This document shows, piece after piece, positions 24,036-33,934 of a stretch of DNA of 64,000 nucleotides. The translations under genes and the position numbers were made by a program. The notes beneath the pieces were generated by a model that saw only the letters and a program-made list of their open reading frames with translations, ran no database searches and had not been told where the DNA came from. Where the stretch lies: contig JAPZLL010000006.1 of NCBI GenBank assembly GCA_036250225.1, forward strand, positions 1,364,001 to 1,428,000, read 5' to 3'. The stretch comes from Cercophora sp. LCS_1. Taxonomy: Eukaryota; Ascomycota; Sordariomycetes; Sordariales; Lasiosphaeriaceae. Position 1 is the stretch's first letter. Each line of letters begins with the position of its first letter.

Positions 24036-25170
24036 ATGAAGTTCTCGACGACATTGGCTCTGGGCGTGGCCCATTTGGCGGCGGCGAAGTCGGTTCACAA
24101 GGTTGCCCCCATCAAGCGGGAGCCTCAGTTGGGCGGTGTTTCGATCAACGGTGTTGCGGCGTCCCAGGTCGACATCTCCGAGTTGCAGAGGTTGTTCGGC
24201 CTCAACACGGGCCGTGGCGTTGAGGTCAATTTTCTTTGGGTCAACGTCGGTGGCGGCGCGGCTACTACCGTCCTCAACCAGGCGCAAACCGTCACCGTCA
24301 CACAAACTGTCGCTGGCGCCGCCGGGACTGTCGCTGCCGGCCTGCCTCCAGTCAACGGTGTCCCCGCTGATGTCGCCGCCTCGCCGACCCAGGCCGCTGG
24401 TGCTTCGCAAGTCGTTGCCGGCACTGGCGCCACCCACAGCGTCACCGTTGGTGGCCCCCAGGGTCTTGCCTTCAACCCTCCGCAGCTCCAGGCCACCCCC
24501 GGTGATACCGTCATCTTCACCTTCCTGAGCCAGAACCACACCGCCACCCAGTCCGCTTTCGAGACTCCCTGCGATCCTCTCGCTGGCGGCATGGACTCTG
24601 GTTTCCAGGCGAACGCCAACAATACCGTCAACCCTCCCCCTCAGGTCGCCATGCAAGTCATGGTCGGCACTCCTCTGTGTAAGTTACATTCCCAAGGGCT
24701 TTGGTGCACAGAACACAGAACTAACAGCACATCCAGGGTTCTACTGCCGTCAAAACAACCACTGCGGCAAAGGCATGACCTTCTCCATCAACCCCACTGC
24801 CGACAAGACCCACGCCATGTTCCAGGCTCTCGCCATCGCTCAGCGCGGTAACGGCGGCGGCAGTGCAATCACCGGCGGTCAGCCCGCTGCCGCTCCCCCT
24901 GCTGCTGCTCCTCCTGCTGCTGCTCCCCCTGCTGCCGCCCCTCCCGCCTCCGGTATCGTTGCTTCCGCTCCTGCCGGCGCTGCTGCCACTGGCGTCGTCA
25001 CTGGCGCTGGCACTATTGGTGCCGATGGCGCTTGCACATGCGCTGTTGTTTGCGACTTCAGCGGATCTTTCCCTGCTGCGGCCCAAGGCGCAGAGGCCTT
25101 TGGCGGCGTTGGCGGCGCTCTTCCTATGGCCATGGTTCCTGGTGGCGTTGCCCGAAGGCTCAGGGCATAG
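24036..25170 (+). CDS. Secreted cupredoxin-domain protein
   Basis: Two exons (24036-24678, 24737-25170) give 358 residues. A signal peptide (about 1-17) is followed by a dibasic KR site at 27-28, as in secreted fungal proteins with a propeptide. A Val/Thr/Ala-rich segment leads to a cupredoxin fold at about 133-255. The type-1 copper ligand set appears complete: His168 in QNHT, then Cys218, His223 and Met228 in the stretch starting WFYC. The C-terminal part has four Pro-Ala repeats, a Cys pair and a short apolar end that is a poor GPI signal. The 58-nt intron has a CTAAC branch site. Such extracellular serine/alanine-rich cupredoxins are common in plant-associated Sordariomycetes. Their role is unknown; copper binding or redox activity at the surface is inferred. 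Confidence 0.92.
24883..24942 (+). repeat. 15-nt coding minisatellite (Pro-Ala repeat)
   Basis: Four tandem 15-nt units encode P-A-A-A-P, differing mainly at third positions. The length is a multiple of three, so changes in copy number keep the frame. Confidence 0.85.
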
Positions 25171-26058
25171 ATGAGCAATTTAATGGTGTGACCACCATGG
25201 TTCGGGGCCGGGGCAGTTGGTAGAGCTGGGTGGTGTTTGGTGGGACTTTCTTCTATATCCTAAACTTCTGTTTATTCACTTGGGAAGGGGAGATACCATT
25301 ACCTGTAGATTTATTTCTCTCTTTTCTCTAGTCCTTCTTTGAAGGGCAGAGGGAGAGCGAAGTGGGCGGTCGGTAAACCTCATATGACTGGTTCGTATTT
25401 TCTGGATGCAAAAATCTTAATAAACCTAGGACATGAAATGAACCTTTTTTTTTCCTCTCGAATGTACACTGTGAGTTGCAGGTGCTCTATGTGTGGCGGC
25501 TTCCATTGAATTTCATGCCAGGTGGGAATGGTCTTGACCCAGGATGTCACAGGGAGGTGCCCCTGTTCCCGTCTCCGCCGTTCCCGGGGCCGTGTTACAC
25601 AAATAGTGACGCACCGCAGAGTTTTACAGCATCACACAAGCCCAGCAAAGAGAACTCGGACGGCAACACAGGGAGAAAACGGATAGCTCGTCAAGAACCA
25701 TGAAGCTGCCCCAAAACCTTCTACGCCCCCTAAAATGTGGTATGCCTGTTTCGTCTCGACGCCAACTCCCCATGCTAAAAGGTGCAAAAAATTTGACGAA
25801 ACCATGATGTCCAACCCCCCAACCCAACGCTAATGATATCCGCTCCTCTACAAAGCAAAAGGGAACCTTAGCCCGGAGAGCGAGAGAGCGATCAAAACAC
25901 TCCCCTACTACTCCGTCTAGAGATCTCTTGTGCTTCCCCAAACACGACACACTTGGTCTCAATCGTGAGGCGGAGGGTATATCTGTTATGTACGACGTTT
26001 TTCTCTCGCCCTCTGATCGTCATCGTTCATCGTTCATCGGGACGGACGAAAAGCGTGT
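25171..26058. other. Convergent 3' flanks
   Basis: 888 bp between the convergent cupredoxin and SERF-like genes. T-rich stretches at about 25250-25450 suit 3' UTR and polyadenylation of the cupredoxin mRNA. A short triple repeat of ATCGTTC sits at about 26018-26040. No gene is seen. Confidence 0.55.
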
Positions 26059-26576
26059 CTACTTCTTGCCTGCTGCCTCGGTTGCCTTTCTAGCATCGGC
26101 TGTGTAATAGACGAACGGAGAGTATTAGTAACACACGATGGGTACTTCCACATGAGGGCATATTTTACCAGCAGCTTGCTTCTCCCTCATCTTGGCGGCC
26201 GCAGCCTCCTTGTCGCGTTGCATTTCAGTTCCACTCTTGTTGTTTCCTTTCTTCTGTATATCGGAAATACGAGAAAATAGGCCCCAAGAGTCAGCAAGCT
26301 GTTCCTCTCTCTCTATGCATGTATGTGTAGTGTAGTGTGTGTTTTGCGCCGGAAACGGTCACAACCCTCCGGTCGGTCTCGGTCGGGGGAGAGAGAATCG
26401 GGACGTCGACCGGGGGCGTTTTTTGTGTGACGATATGGGCCACAGTATGGATAATGGGGTTTTCGGTGTATATGTGTGGGGGGGGTTCATGGTGTAGTGT
26501 TGAGGAAGCCTACCATGGCAGCTTGCTTCTTGAGGTTGGCCTCGCGAGCCTTGTCACGCTGGTTGCCGCGCGCCAT
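26059..26576 (-). CDS. SERF / 4F5-type small basic protein
   Basis: Three exons (26576-26514, 26253-26169, 26099-26059) give a 62-residue protein of Lys, Ala, Glu, Arg and Gln. It starts MARGNQRDKAREANLKKQAA, which matches the 4F5/SERF family. Family members are small, disordered proteins; the animal and worm versions speed amyloid formation and bind RNA. No enzyme motif is expected. The second exon encodes GTEMQRDKEAAAAKMREKQ and the third ends AAGKK. Intron 1 is 260 nt, long for this genome, while intron 2 is 69 nt. The gene is too short and fragmented to show as one open frame, but all three joins keep phase and produce a typical family member. Confidence 0.88.
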
Positions 26577-28679
26577 GATTGGGGTGTATTCGCTCTGAAA
26601 GAAATTTGGGGAAGGGATTGGCTCGTTGACGTATCTCCAAAAAAGGAAACGCAGATTGGGGTCGCAGGCGCGGGTATTAGGGCGGGCAAAAGCAGAAAGA
26701 TTCGCAAAAGTCAAGTGGTGAGAAATTTGAGGAATCGGGATCGAGATTCCATCCCAGCTGGAGGAGGCCGCGCGCACGCCCCTCATTCACCTGACAGCGA
26801 TTGGGGCTGTGTTCGGCCGCGATTCCAGGCGCTTCTGCCGAGGTCAGCTTTCATCTGAAGCGCGCCGTTGTGGCCAATCAACGCGCTCGGCTTATTCAAT
26901 TGCCGCGCTGCGCGGACGATTAGACGCTGTCCAACGGCTTTTCCGGCGTCTAATTGTCCCACTGTAACCACTGCAATTTACCTTTTGTTGACACGATGAT
27001 GCCTTCTAAAATTGACGCGGCTATTGTCTTGACTCCTAAGGTTATCCAAGCATATGGTTTTTTCTGCACCAGAGTGTTGCGGGGCTTGTCCGCAGAGCTT
27101 GGGCCTCAACCTCGATCCGTGCACGTCCGGAACCAAACGACAGGAGGTGACTGCCATGAGGAGTCAAGTCAACCTCTCCTACGTCAAAATGAAAATACCA
27201 AGGGTATCAAGCAAAAATCTGAATGTTAGGGACCAAAGGCCGAAAGCCCCTGATATACCATTCGCGATGCATCCAGGTTCGGAAATATTCTAGAGACCCT
27301 CGCAGTATTAGCCGCATTGCGTTCCTCTCAATCCGCTCGAGTTGGGAGCGTGCACCGGTCGATCATATCGTCGCTCCCCCATACCACCATCAATATCCCT
27401 TTCCAGGCACTCGGATGAGGGCCCCGGCTGTCTGTTCTTGCGATTTTCAGTGCAGCAAGTGCCCACCAGGCCAGAGACAGGCGGTCAAATGAGTATATGT
27501 GCATCGTCGCGGGGTCAAACAGGCCCTGACGCAGAATGAACTGAGATGAGTTGCAGACACAAAACTGCAACAGATATTCTCCGATGGAGCGAAATGAGAT
27601 CACTCTTTGGGCAATGCATATTCTTGATTTTGGACCACAGGCACACGCTTTTGGCTGGGTGAGAGCCCAAGTCGGGAGCACGCGAGGCTAAATGTACCTG
27701 AAACGGGTCTTGGCTCGCTGTAGGCCAATCGTCCCATCTGCCACACGACTTCACAACGCATCAGGCCGTCTGTATCAGCTCTCTGTCTGGCAGCAGCAAC
27801 CCTGGCCTCCTACGCGGAGACCCCACTGGAATCATTGGACGAAAGCGATCAGTAGCTCTCCCTTATGCGCTGGCAGCAGACTCGGTGATCGTCGCATTTC
27901 GTCGACCCCATGGACTGGCCCTCTCGAATCGGGACGTGTTCTGGGCGCCATTGAGGTGCGCGATGCCGCATCCAGCTGGTCGCCAGTGTCGCCCGGCATC
28001 CTGCAGTGCCTGCAGCCCCGCGCTGTCCTGAGCTCTGGGAAACGGCTCATGCTCAACTGATACTCCAGGTCCGATGAAACGGGGCAAGTCTGTCTGGATG
28101 CCGGCTCCGGCTGCTGCTCGGCGTGGGACCTGACCAGCGGCTACGGCTTCATTGGCCACAAGAGCATGGAAACGTTTGGCCCAATGCGAAACGCCGTCGA
28201 GATGCCCCATGAACCAGTTCTTTTTCCCTGCTCCCCTGTCCCAGTCTTTTTTCGTCCCCATTGTCCCCGGGATCCTATTCTGGTCCGTGGACAATAAAGA
28301 GCACTTATATCGCCCCAAAGGCGCACCTCCACCTGCCTTTCACACGCTCGTGCCTTTTCTTCTTCAACGGGGCTCCCATTGTGCTAGTCAACAATGAGGT
28401 AAAGCGAATCTTTTTATTGCTATTGTTTCCTATTGTCCTCTCATTCTCGACCAACACCCATTTTACATTGACGAATAATTTCCTGGATCTCTAAATCCCT
28501 TCTCTCTTCCTTCCAAAATCTTCGACAATCTGCTAGCCAGATCCATATCAACCTTCCACACCTGCAGGCAGTCTACTATCCCATCATCCGCTACTCCTTC
28601 ATTCCCTGTAAGTCTATCATCTTCGCGAAGTCGATCACAACTGACAAGTCACTAGTCATTCGTCTTTACACTAGACAAA
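26577..28679. other. Divergent intergenic region with a 5'-UTR intron
   Basis: 2.1 kb between divergent SERF-like and four-TM membrane protein genes. The right end includes a probable 5'-UTR intron of the latter at 28608-28655 (GTAAGT donor, CTGAC branch, TAG acceptor), ending 24 nt before its ATG. T/C-rich leader sequence precedes it. No other gene is supported. Confidence 0.6.
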
Positions 28680-29585
28680 ATGGGCATTCTCAACTTGGGC
28701 GCCAACTCCAAGGTCCGGGGCTCTGGCCACCTCATCCTCAATGGCCTCCGCGCACTCACTCTCATTGGCTTGGGAACCGTCATGGTCTCCTCGTGGGCCA
28801 TGATCGTCATCTCGGGTATCACCCAGCACTTCGACTTCTTCGACACCATGTCTCATTTCTTCGCCTTTGGCGTCTGTGTCTTCCTCGTCATCTCTGAAGT
28901 CAACCTCTTCAAGAACTACTTTGCCAACAACTGGCCCGTTCTCAGCCCTACCCACTCCCTGGCATGGTTGGGCCTCGCCATGGTCATCATTGGCTGCCAG
29001 ATCCTGGGCGACCTGGTCAAGCCTGCCTATGAGCAGGACAACCTCGGACTCCCTATTTGGCGTCTGGTCCTCTCGTCGGGAATCCTCAGCATCACCTTTG
29101 GCGTCTTTAACATGATCGCATCCGTCATCTTCCGCGACAGCACGCAGCGCATCACTGCCCGCCAGATCCGCAGCGACGGCAACCTGGCGGCCCCCATCTA
29201 CAAGGACACGGGCTACGACTCCAACTCGTATGCTTCGTACCCATCCCACGACAACTACTCACAGCGCAGCAACTCTTTCCGGCAAAAGGAAGAACAGCAG
29301 CCTCGCCCCTCGGCAGCGCAGCGCATCACCAGGATGCTGAACCCCAAGAACCTCAACCTGCAGCACATGAACTTCCGCAAGTCGAGGATCCAGATAAGCA
29401 ACCCCATGCCTTTGGGTGGCGGCGACGTTGAGCGCGGCAACAGCGACTTTGACAACGACCGTGCCAGCCCCATCATCCCCGCCGTTCAGCGGCCACCAAC
29501 AGCGCTGCACCCTGCTTTCACGGGGAGCAGCCGATACAGCGAGGCACATATGTCGCATTTCCCACGAGACAATGATAAGTTCTAA
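28680..29585 (+). CDS. Fungal four-TM membrane protein (DUF7598-like)
   Basis: A single-exon gene of 301 residues. The first 165 residues hold four apolar spans: about 20-48 (LTLIGLGTVMVSSWAMIVI), 60-78 (FFAFGVCVFLVISEV), 95-112 and 133-152. Short loops join them, a MARVEL-like layout. The C-terminal 135 residues are polar, rich in Ser, Asn, Arg and Pro, and presumably cytoplasmic. I recognise it as a conserved fungal membrane family, best matched to DUF7598, with no known function. The start codon is preceded by the motif ACAAAATGG and by a 5'-UTR intron. Codon use is strongly C-ending, suggesting good expression. Confidence 0.85.
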   Translation: MGILNLGANSKVRGSGHLILNGLRALTLIGLGTVMVSSWAMIVISGITQHFDFFDTMSHFFAFGVCVFLVISEVNLFKNYFANNWPVLSPTHSLAWLGLAMVIIGCQILGDLVKPAYEQDNLGLPIWRLVLSSGILSITFGVFNMIASVIFRDSTQRITARQIRSDGNLAAPIYKDTGYDSNSYASYPSHDNYSQRSNSFRQKEEQQPRPSAAQRITRMLNPKNLNLQHMNFRKSRIQISNPMPLGGGDVERGNSDFDNDRASPIIPAVQRPPTALHPAFTGSSRYSEAHMSHFPRDNDKF

Positions 29586-30809
29586 GGTCGTTGGGTAATA
29601 AATATGCATAGATAAATGAGCATCAGAAGGCGTTTGTTTCGTTTGTTTTCGGCGTTGGGCGGGCGTTCATACAGGGTTCGCTTCATGGACTTATACCCCC
29701 GTTGTCAGGGCTCCAGGCACTACAGATATCGTGCTTCCGTAATTATCGAGACGACAGATTGAGAGATCTGCTGCAATGAAAATATTGAGTCATCTAAGTG
29801 TACCTTTTGCTGGTGACCAAGTAGCCCTGTCTGTGACCTCTTGATCCTGTAATCACATGATCCTCCAAGTCCCTGACAGGCCTTCAAAGAATATTCTCAG
29901 CATTGTATATATTATTTGTATGCCTGTGTGGATTCGAGCCAACTCGTGGAGGCCATTTGGAGCGGCGGCATCAACTGGATTCAGTGTGCCGATTATTTTC
30001 TCACCAACTTGCGGCCGTACCTGAAAAATTAAATGTCTCATCCCGAAGCATGAGAGGATGCATCTTTTACTCGAGGAGTCAATCGAGCTGACTTCCATTC
30101 ACGTGGTTTCCGTCCTTTTGCAGAGGGGGGAGACCCTAACCCTTGAAATACGGGGCGGTCCCGTGCTTACATAACTTCGCTAACTTTCCGGCCCTGCCTT
30201 GGCCAGTCGGCGCATACAAAGGACCAGGAAGGAACTCCATCTCCCCATTCCTGCGCCAGCTTTTTCCAGACGCAAACCAAAGCGACACCACCTTCCAGTG
30301 TAAGTTTACTTTACCTGGCTTACCTCTTTCGCGATCAGAAGCACTTCCGCTTTCAACATCTCGACCTCCGACCCAATTTGCAGAGACGCTCCGAGCACCC
30401 CTCGAACTGTCAACAACCTTGCCTCTTCCATCGACATCGACCGCCGCTAGCCCACGGATCAACAAAGTGGTTCCAAGTGAGAATTTGAGCAGTGTGTGGA
30501 TGAACGCTTCGGCGTAACAGGGCTCTGCGTAGTGACGGCCAAGGGCCAGCAGAGTGAGGAGGATTTGGCAGCTGGGGCGGCAACACGGTGTCACGCACTG
30601 TTTGGAGGGAAAAGCGATAGATCTTTTCTTTTCTGTCTGCCACTTGCGATAGACTAGAGGACTGCCTTCCCCAATAGCGTCCGACAGTCAGGGGCGTGGA
30701 TAACTAGAAAATCGCGTTCGCAAATCCATTGCTGGAACGAGCGACGTCCCGAGTCCGTTCTGCTGCCTGATATACATTTACGAAGTCTTTCTTCCACAAA
30801 CCCAACACC
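29586..30809. other. Intergenic, membrane gene 3' flank to PCF11 promoter
   Basis: 1.2 kb in tandem orientation. The left third is AT-richer and probably 3' UTR. A telomere-like ACCCTAACCCT is at 30133-30143. A 152-codon minus-strand frame (30136-30594) shows no family resemblance. Confidence 0.55.
30133..30143. promoter_or_regulatory. Telomere-repeat-like box
   Basis: ACCCTAACCCT, almost two fungal telomere units (TTAGGG on the other strand), about 670 nt before PCF11. Such boxes bind Myb/telobox proteins in promoters of other fungi. Function here is inferred only. Confidence 0.35.
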
Positions 30810-33117
30810 ATGGCGGACAACGCCGACGAGGTGGCGGATGACTACCGGCAAGCTCTGGAGGATCTGACCATGAATTCGCGCATTGAGATTGCCACCTTGA
30901 CCAACATCGCCCGAGAGAACGCTAATCACGGCCTGGCGATTGCTGAAGTCTTGACAGACCACATCAAGAAGGTAGGGCTCGAGACTTGCGAGCTTGAATC
31001 TGCACGATATTTTGCCGCAGAAGATGCTAACACTGATCAGGCGCCGCCCAACCGCACGCTCCCAGCTTTGTATGTCCTGGACTCGGTGGTCAAGAATGTT
31101 CCGACGCCGTACTCGCTGTATTTCGGCAATAAGCTCTACTCGATTTTCATGGGGGCCTACACCAAAGTGGACAATGTCACGCGGCGCAAGATGGACGAGA
31201 TGTTGAAGACATGGAAGGAGCCCGTCCCCGGCTCAATCTCAACGAAACCAGTCTTCCCGCCGGAGGCCGTCAGGCCGATTGAAAACGCCCTCATCGCAGC
31301 CCGAAACGCTGCCTATGCTGCGACCCAGAGTAGTCTTCAGGGACAGCAACAACTTCTCCGCGGAAACCGGCCTCCGCCAATGCCTCCCCGTGACACGCCA
31401 ACACCCCCGATGGTACGGCCGCCGTCTCATCAATCCGTGGCCCATGGACAGCAGCCTTTCCCGGGTCCCAACAACCAACCACAGCAGCAACCGTTTCCCA
31501 TGCGGCCTTTCAATGTAAGATATTGGCCCCGCCCATGCCCACTATGCATGTTTCCTTGCTGACAATGTCCAGGACCTGAGCTTGTCTCAGCACCGGGCGA
31601 CACCACCTCTTCACAAGCCAAACTCAGTCCCTCCGTACCAGCGGCCAGTGTCGCGAGAGGCCTACGGCGCTCCGGCGGGGATAAGCATAGACAAGCTCAA
31701 GGCTGACATCCAAGAGCTGATCGGTGCGGAGAAGATGGAATTTGCGAGGAATCCACGTGATACTAGTAAACAGACCACACTCAAGGCGCTGTTGGACCTG
31801 CAAGCCTTAATCGAGAGACAAGACGTGCCTCCGGAGCAGTTAAAGCTCATTAGAGATAGAGTCGATGCCCTTGCTGTAAACCTGCGGGCTGCTCCCCCGC
31901 CCAGCGCCGCCGCCTCAGCGCCGCCCCTGATGCACCACCACCATCACCCATCCATGCCCTACACCACCCCCACACCTCCCGTCATCACCTCCCAGCAGCC
32001 GACGCCCGTCTCTTCGGCGCTGCCCTTCTCACTCCCGGCGCGTCCCCCGTCAGCGGCCACCGGACCACCGGCCGGGACCACAGGCGGCACCCTCTCTCTG
32101 GACGCCCTCCTCGGCCAAGGCGCTCTCGCCACTCTGCTCTCCAAAGCAGCAAAGCCCGCCACGCCTGCCGCAGCCAGCTACCCTCCTCCGACAACCACGC
32201 CCCAGCCACAGGGCGCTCTTTCCGCGGCCCTCGCAGCCCTCCGGTCGCCGCCTCCCCAAATCCCGGCCGCACAACCACCTCCGGCCCCGATTCCCGCTGC
32301 CTCCGCGGTCCCGACCCCACCGCCCTCAGCCCTGGCATCAAACCCGGCGGCCCTCCTCGCCATGCTCCGCCAATCCGGCCTCATCAAACCAGCAGCACCA
32401 ACCCCTCCACCCGCGGCGCCCACCACCACAACTAACCCGCTACTCGCCAACCTCAAGACTCCCCGTCCATACCTCGGCTCCCTCCTCCACGACAATCTCG
32501 GCCCCCCATGCAGCGCCTGCGGCCGCCGCTTCCGCACCGACGCCGAAGGCCACGCCAAAAAGACGGCTCACATGGACTGGCACTTTCGCGTCAACACGCG
32601 CACAACCGAATACGAGAAACGTGGCCAGTACCGAAGCCAGCTCGTCGACGAAATGGACTGGATCTCATCGTCATTCTCCTCCGTCGACAACACCGATCAC
32701 AATAATACCAACGCCGAATCTGGTTCAACCACCGGCTCGGCAAAGGATACCAAGAGGGGCGAGGGGCAAAAGAAGGAACAGGTCAAGTATATCCCTGTCC
32801 CCGAGGTCTCGGCAAGGGTAAACAATGTGTGTCCGATTTGCCAGGAGGAGTTCCAGATGAAGTGGCTCGACGAGGCGCAGGAGTGGGTGTGGATGGATGC
32901 CGTCAAGATTGGGGAGAGGGCGTACCATGCGTCTTGTCATCGGGAGGCGGCGGGGGATACACAGAGGGATAGGACGCCGGATGTGGTGTTGGGGAAGAGA
33001 AAGGCTGAGGTATTTTTTTTTTTTTTTTTTTTCTCTATCTCTGTTTTTTCAAAAAGTTCTTTTTTGTTTTGAGCCCCTTTTCAGAATAAAAGGAGACTAA
33101 CGGTGACGATAGGATGA
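30810..33117 (+). CDS. pcf11: Pcf11, cleavage factor IA subunit
   Basis: Pcf11 binds the RNA polymerase II C-terminal domain and drives mRNA 3'-end cleavage and termination. Exons are 30810-30971, 31041-31514, 31573-33009 and, if the last intron is spliced, 33085-33117, giving 701 residues. Residues about 5-135 form the CTD-interacting domain. Intron removal joins DHIKK to APPNRTLPALYVLDSVVKN, a hallmark of the family. A Gln- and then long Pro/Ala-rich middle follows. Two zinc fingers flank the Clp1-binding region: CSACGRRF with a His pair near 523-552, and CPICQEEF with ASCHRE near 631-668. The last intron contains 20 T in a row. Without splicing, translation would end at 33072 after a poly-Phe tail. 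Identity is firm; the last 10-20 residues are not. Confidence 0.95.
33013..33032 (+). repeat. Poly(T) run of 20 in last PCF11 intron
   Basis: Twenty T immediately after the GTA donor at 33010. More pyrimidines and a good CCCCTTTTCAG acceptor follow. Confidence 0.9.
33085..33090 (+). terminator. AATAAA poly(A)-signal candidate in PCF11
   Basis: Canonical AATAAA begins exactly at the first base of the proposed terminal exon, 13 nt after the alternative stop codon at 33070-33072. It could direct cleavage when the last intron is retained. Confidence 0.4.
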
Positions 33118-33934
33118 TTATCAACCCATGAGAAGAATCAAGACCGAGTCTGGGTATTGATTTTCCTCCCAACAACGGAAAAACAAAGACGAGGGGGGAA
33201 ACAAACGATAGCATGCATTACTCGGCGTAATTCCGGTTTTCGGAGGGGTACCTAGGGGTACATATGGTAGGGCAGGGAGGGGAGAGGCAAAGAGAAACAA
33301 ATAGCTTCTCCTTTTTTGAGATGTTCTTGAGTTGCCACTGCTGCTACTAAAGCTGCCGGGAGAGTATCATTTCAGGTGGCTCTCCGAGAAAAGGAAAAAA
33401 AAAAAAGATGAACCGTCAGCATTGTGGTGCCTGGTTTGAAGCAGCTTAGATTATTTAGTCACGTAGCATGCATATATCAAGACCAGGGCGTTATGCCCGT
33501 TACTGATATGATGCGCTGCTCACATAATGAGACGTTGGATGCCTTGGGGATGTGAAGCTGTGTTGGATGTCATGAAAGGTTGGGTTTGGTCAACACTGCT
33601 TACGTCGCCAACTTGACACCACGCCAAATACAATATCATGAATTTTCCCAACTCTTCTGCTCGTTATTATCGATAATACTAAGGGTGCTATGTTATTCCC
33701 GCCGTTTTACCCAACCATACCTTGTAAGCACGCTTGAGCGTTCCGATCCTCTAATAAGTCGACGCCTTTTGCAATGCCAGAATTGGTGTCCTATCCTTCC
33801 CAATGCACCTCGCCAAAAACTCCAGCCAAGCCAAATCCTCCCTTGCCCATACCCAAGTCTCCCCAAATGATCCTCGTCATAAAGCCAAACCCTCAGCTAC
33901 GCCAAGACGACGTGTCCCTCGGCCCCCTGCTCAT
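33118..33934. other. Convergent 3' flanks, PCF11 and seven-TM gene
   Basis: 817 bp, AT-richer than average and with short A- and T-runs (for example poly-A near 33395). Suits two facing 3' UTRs. No gene is seen. Confidence 0.55.
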
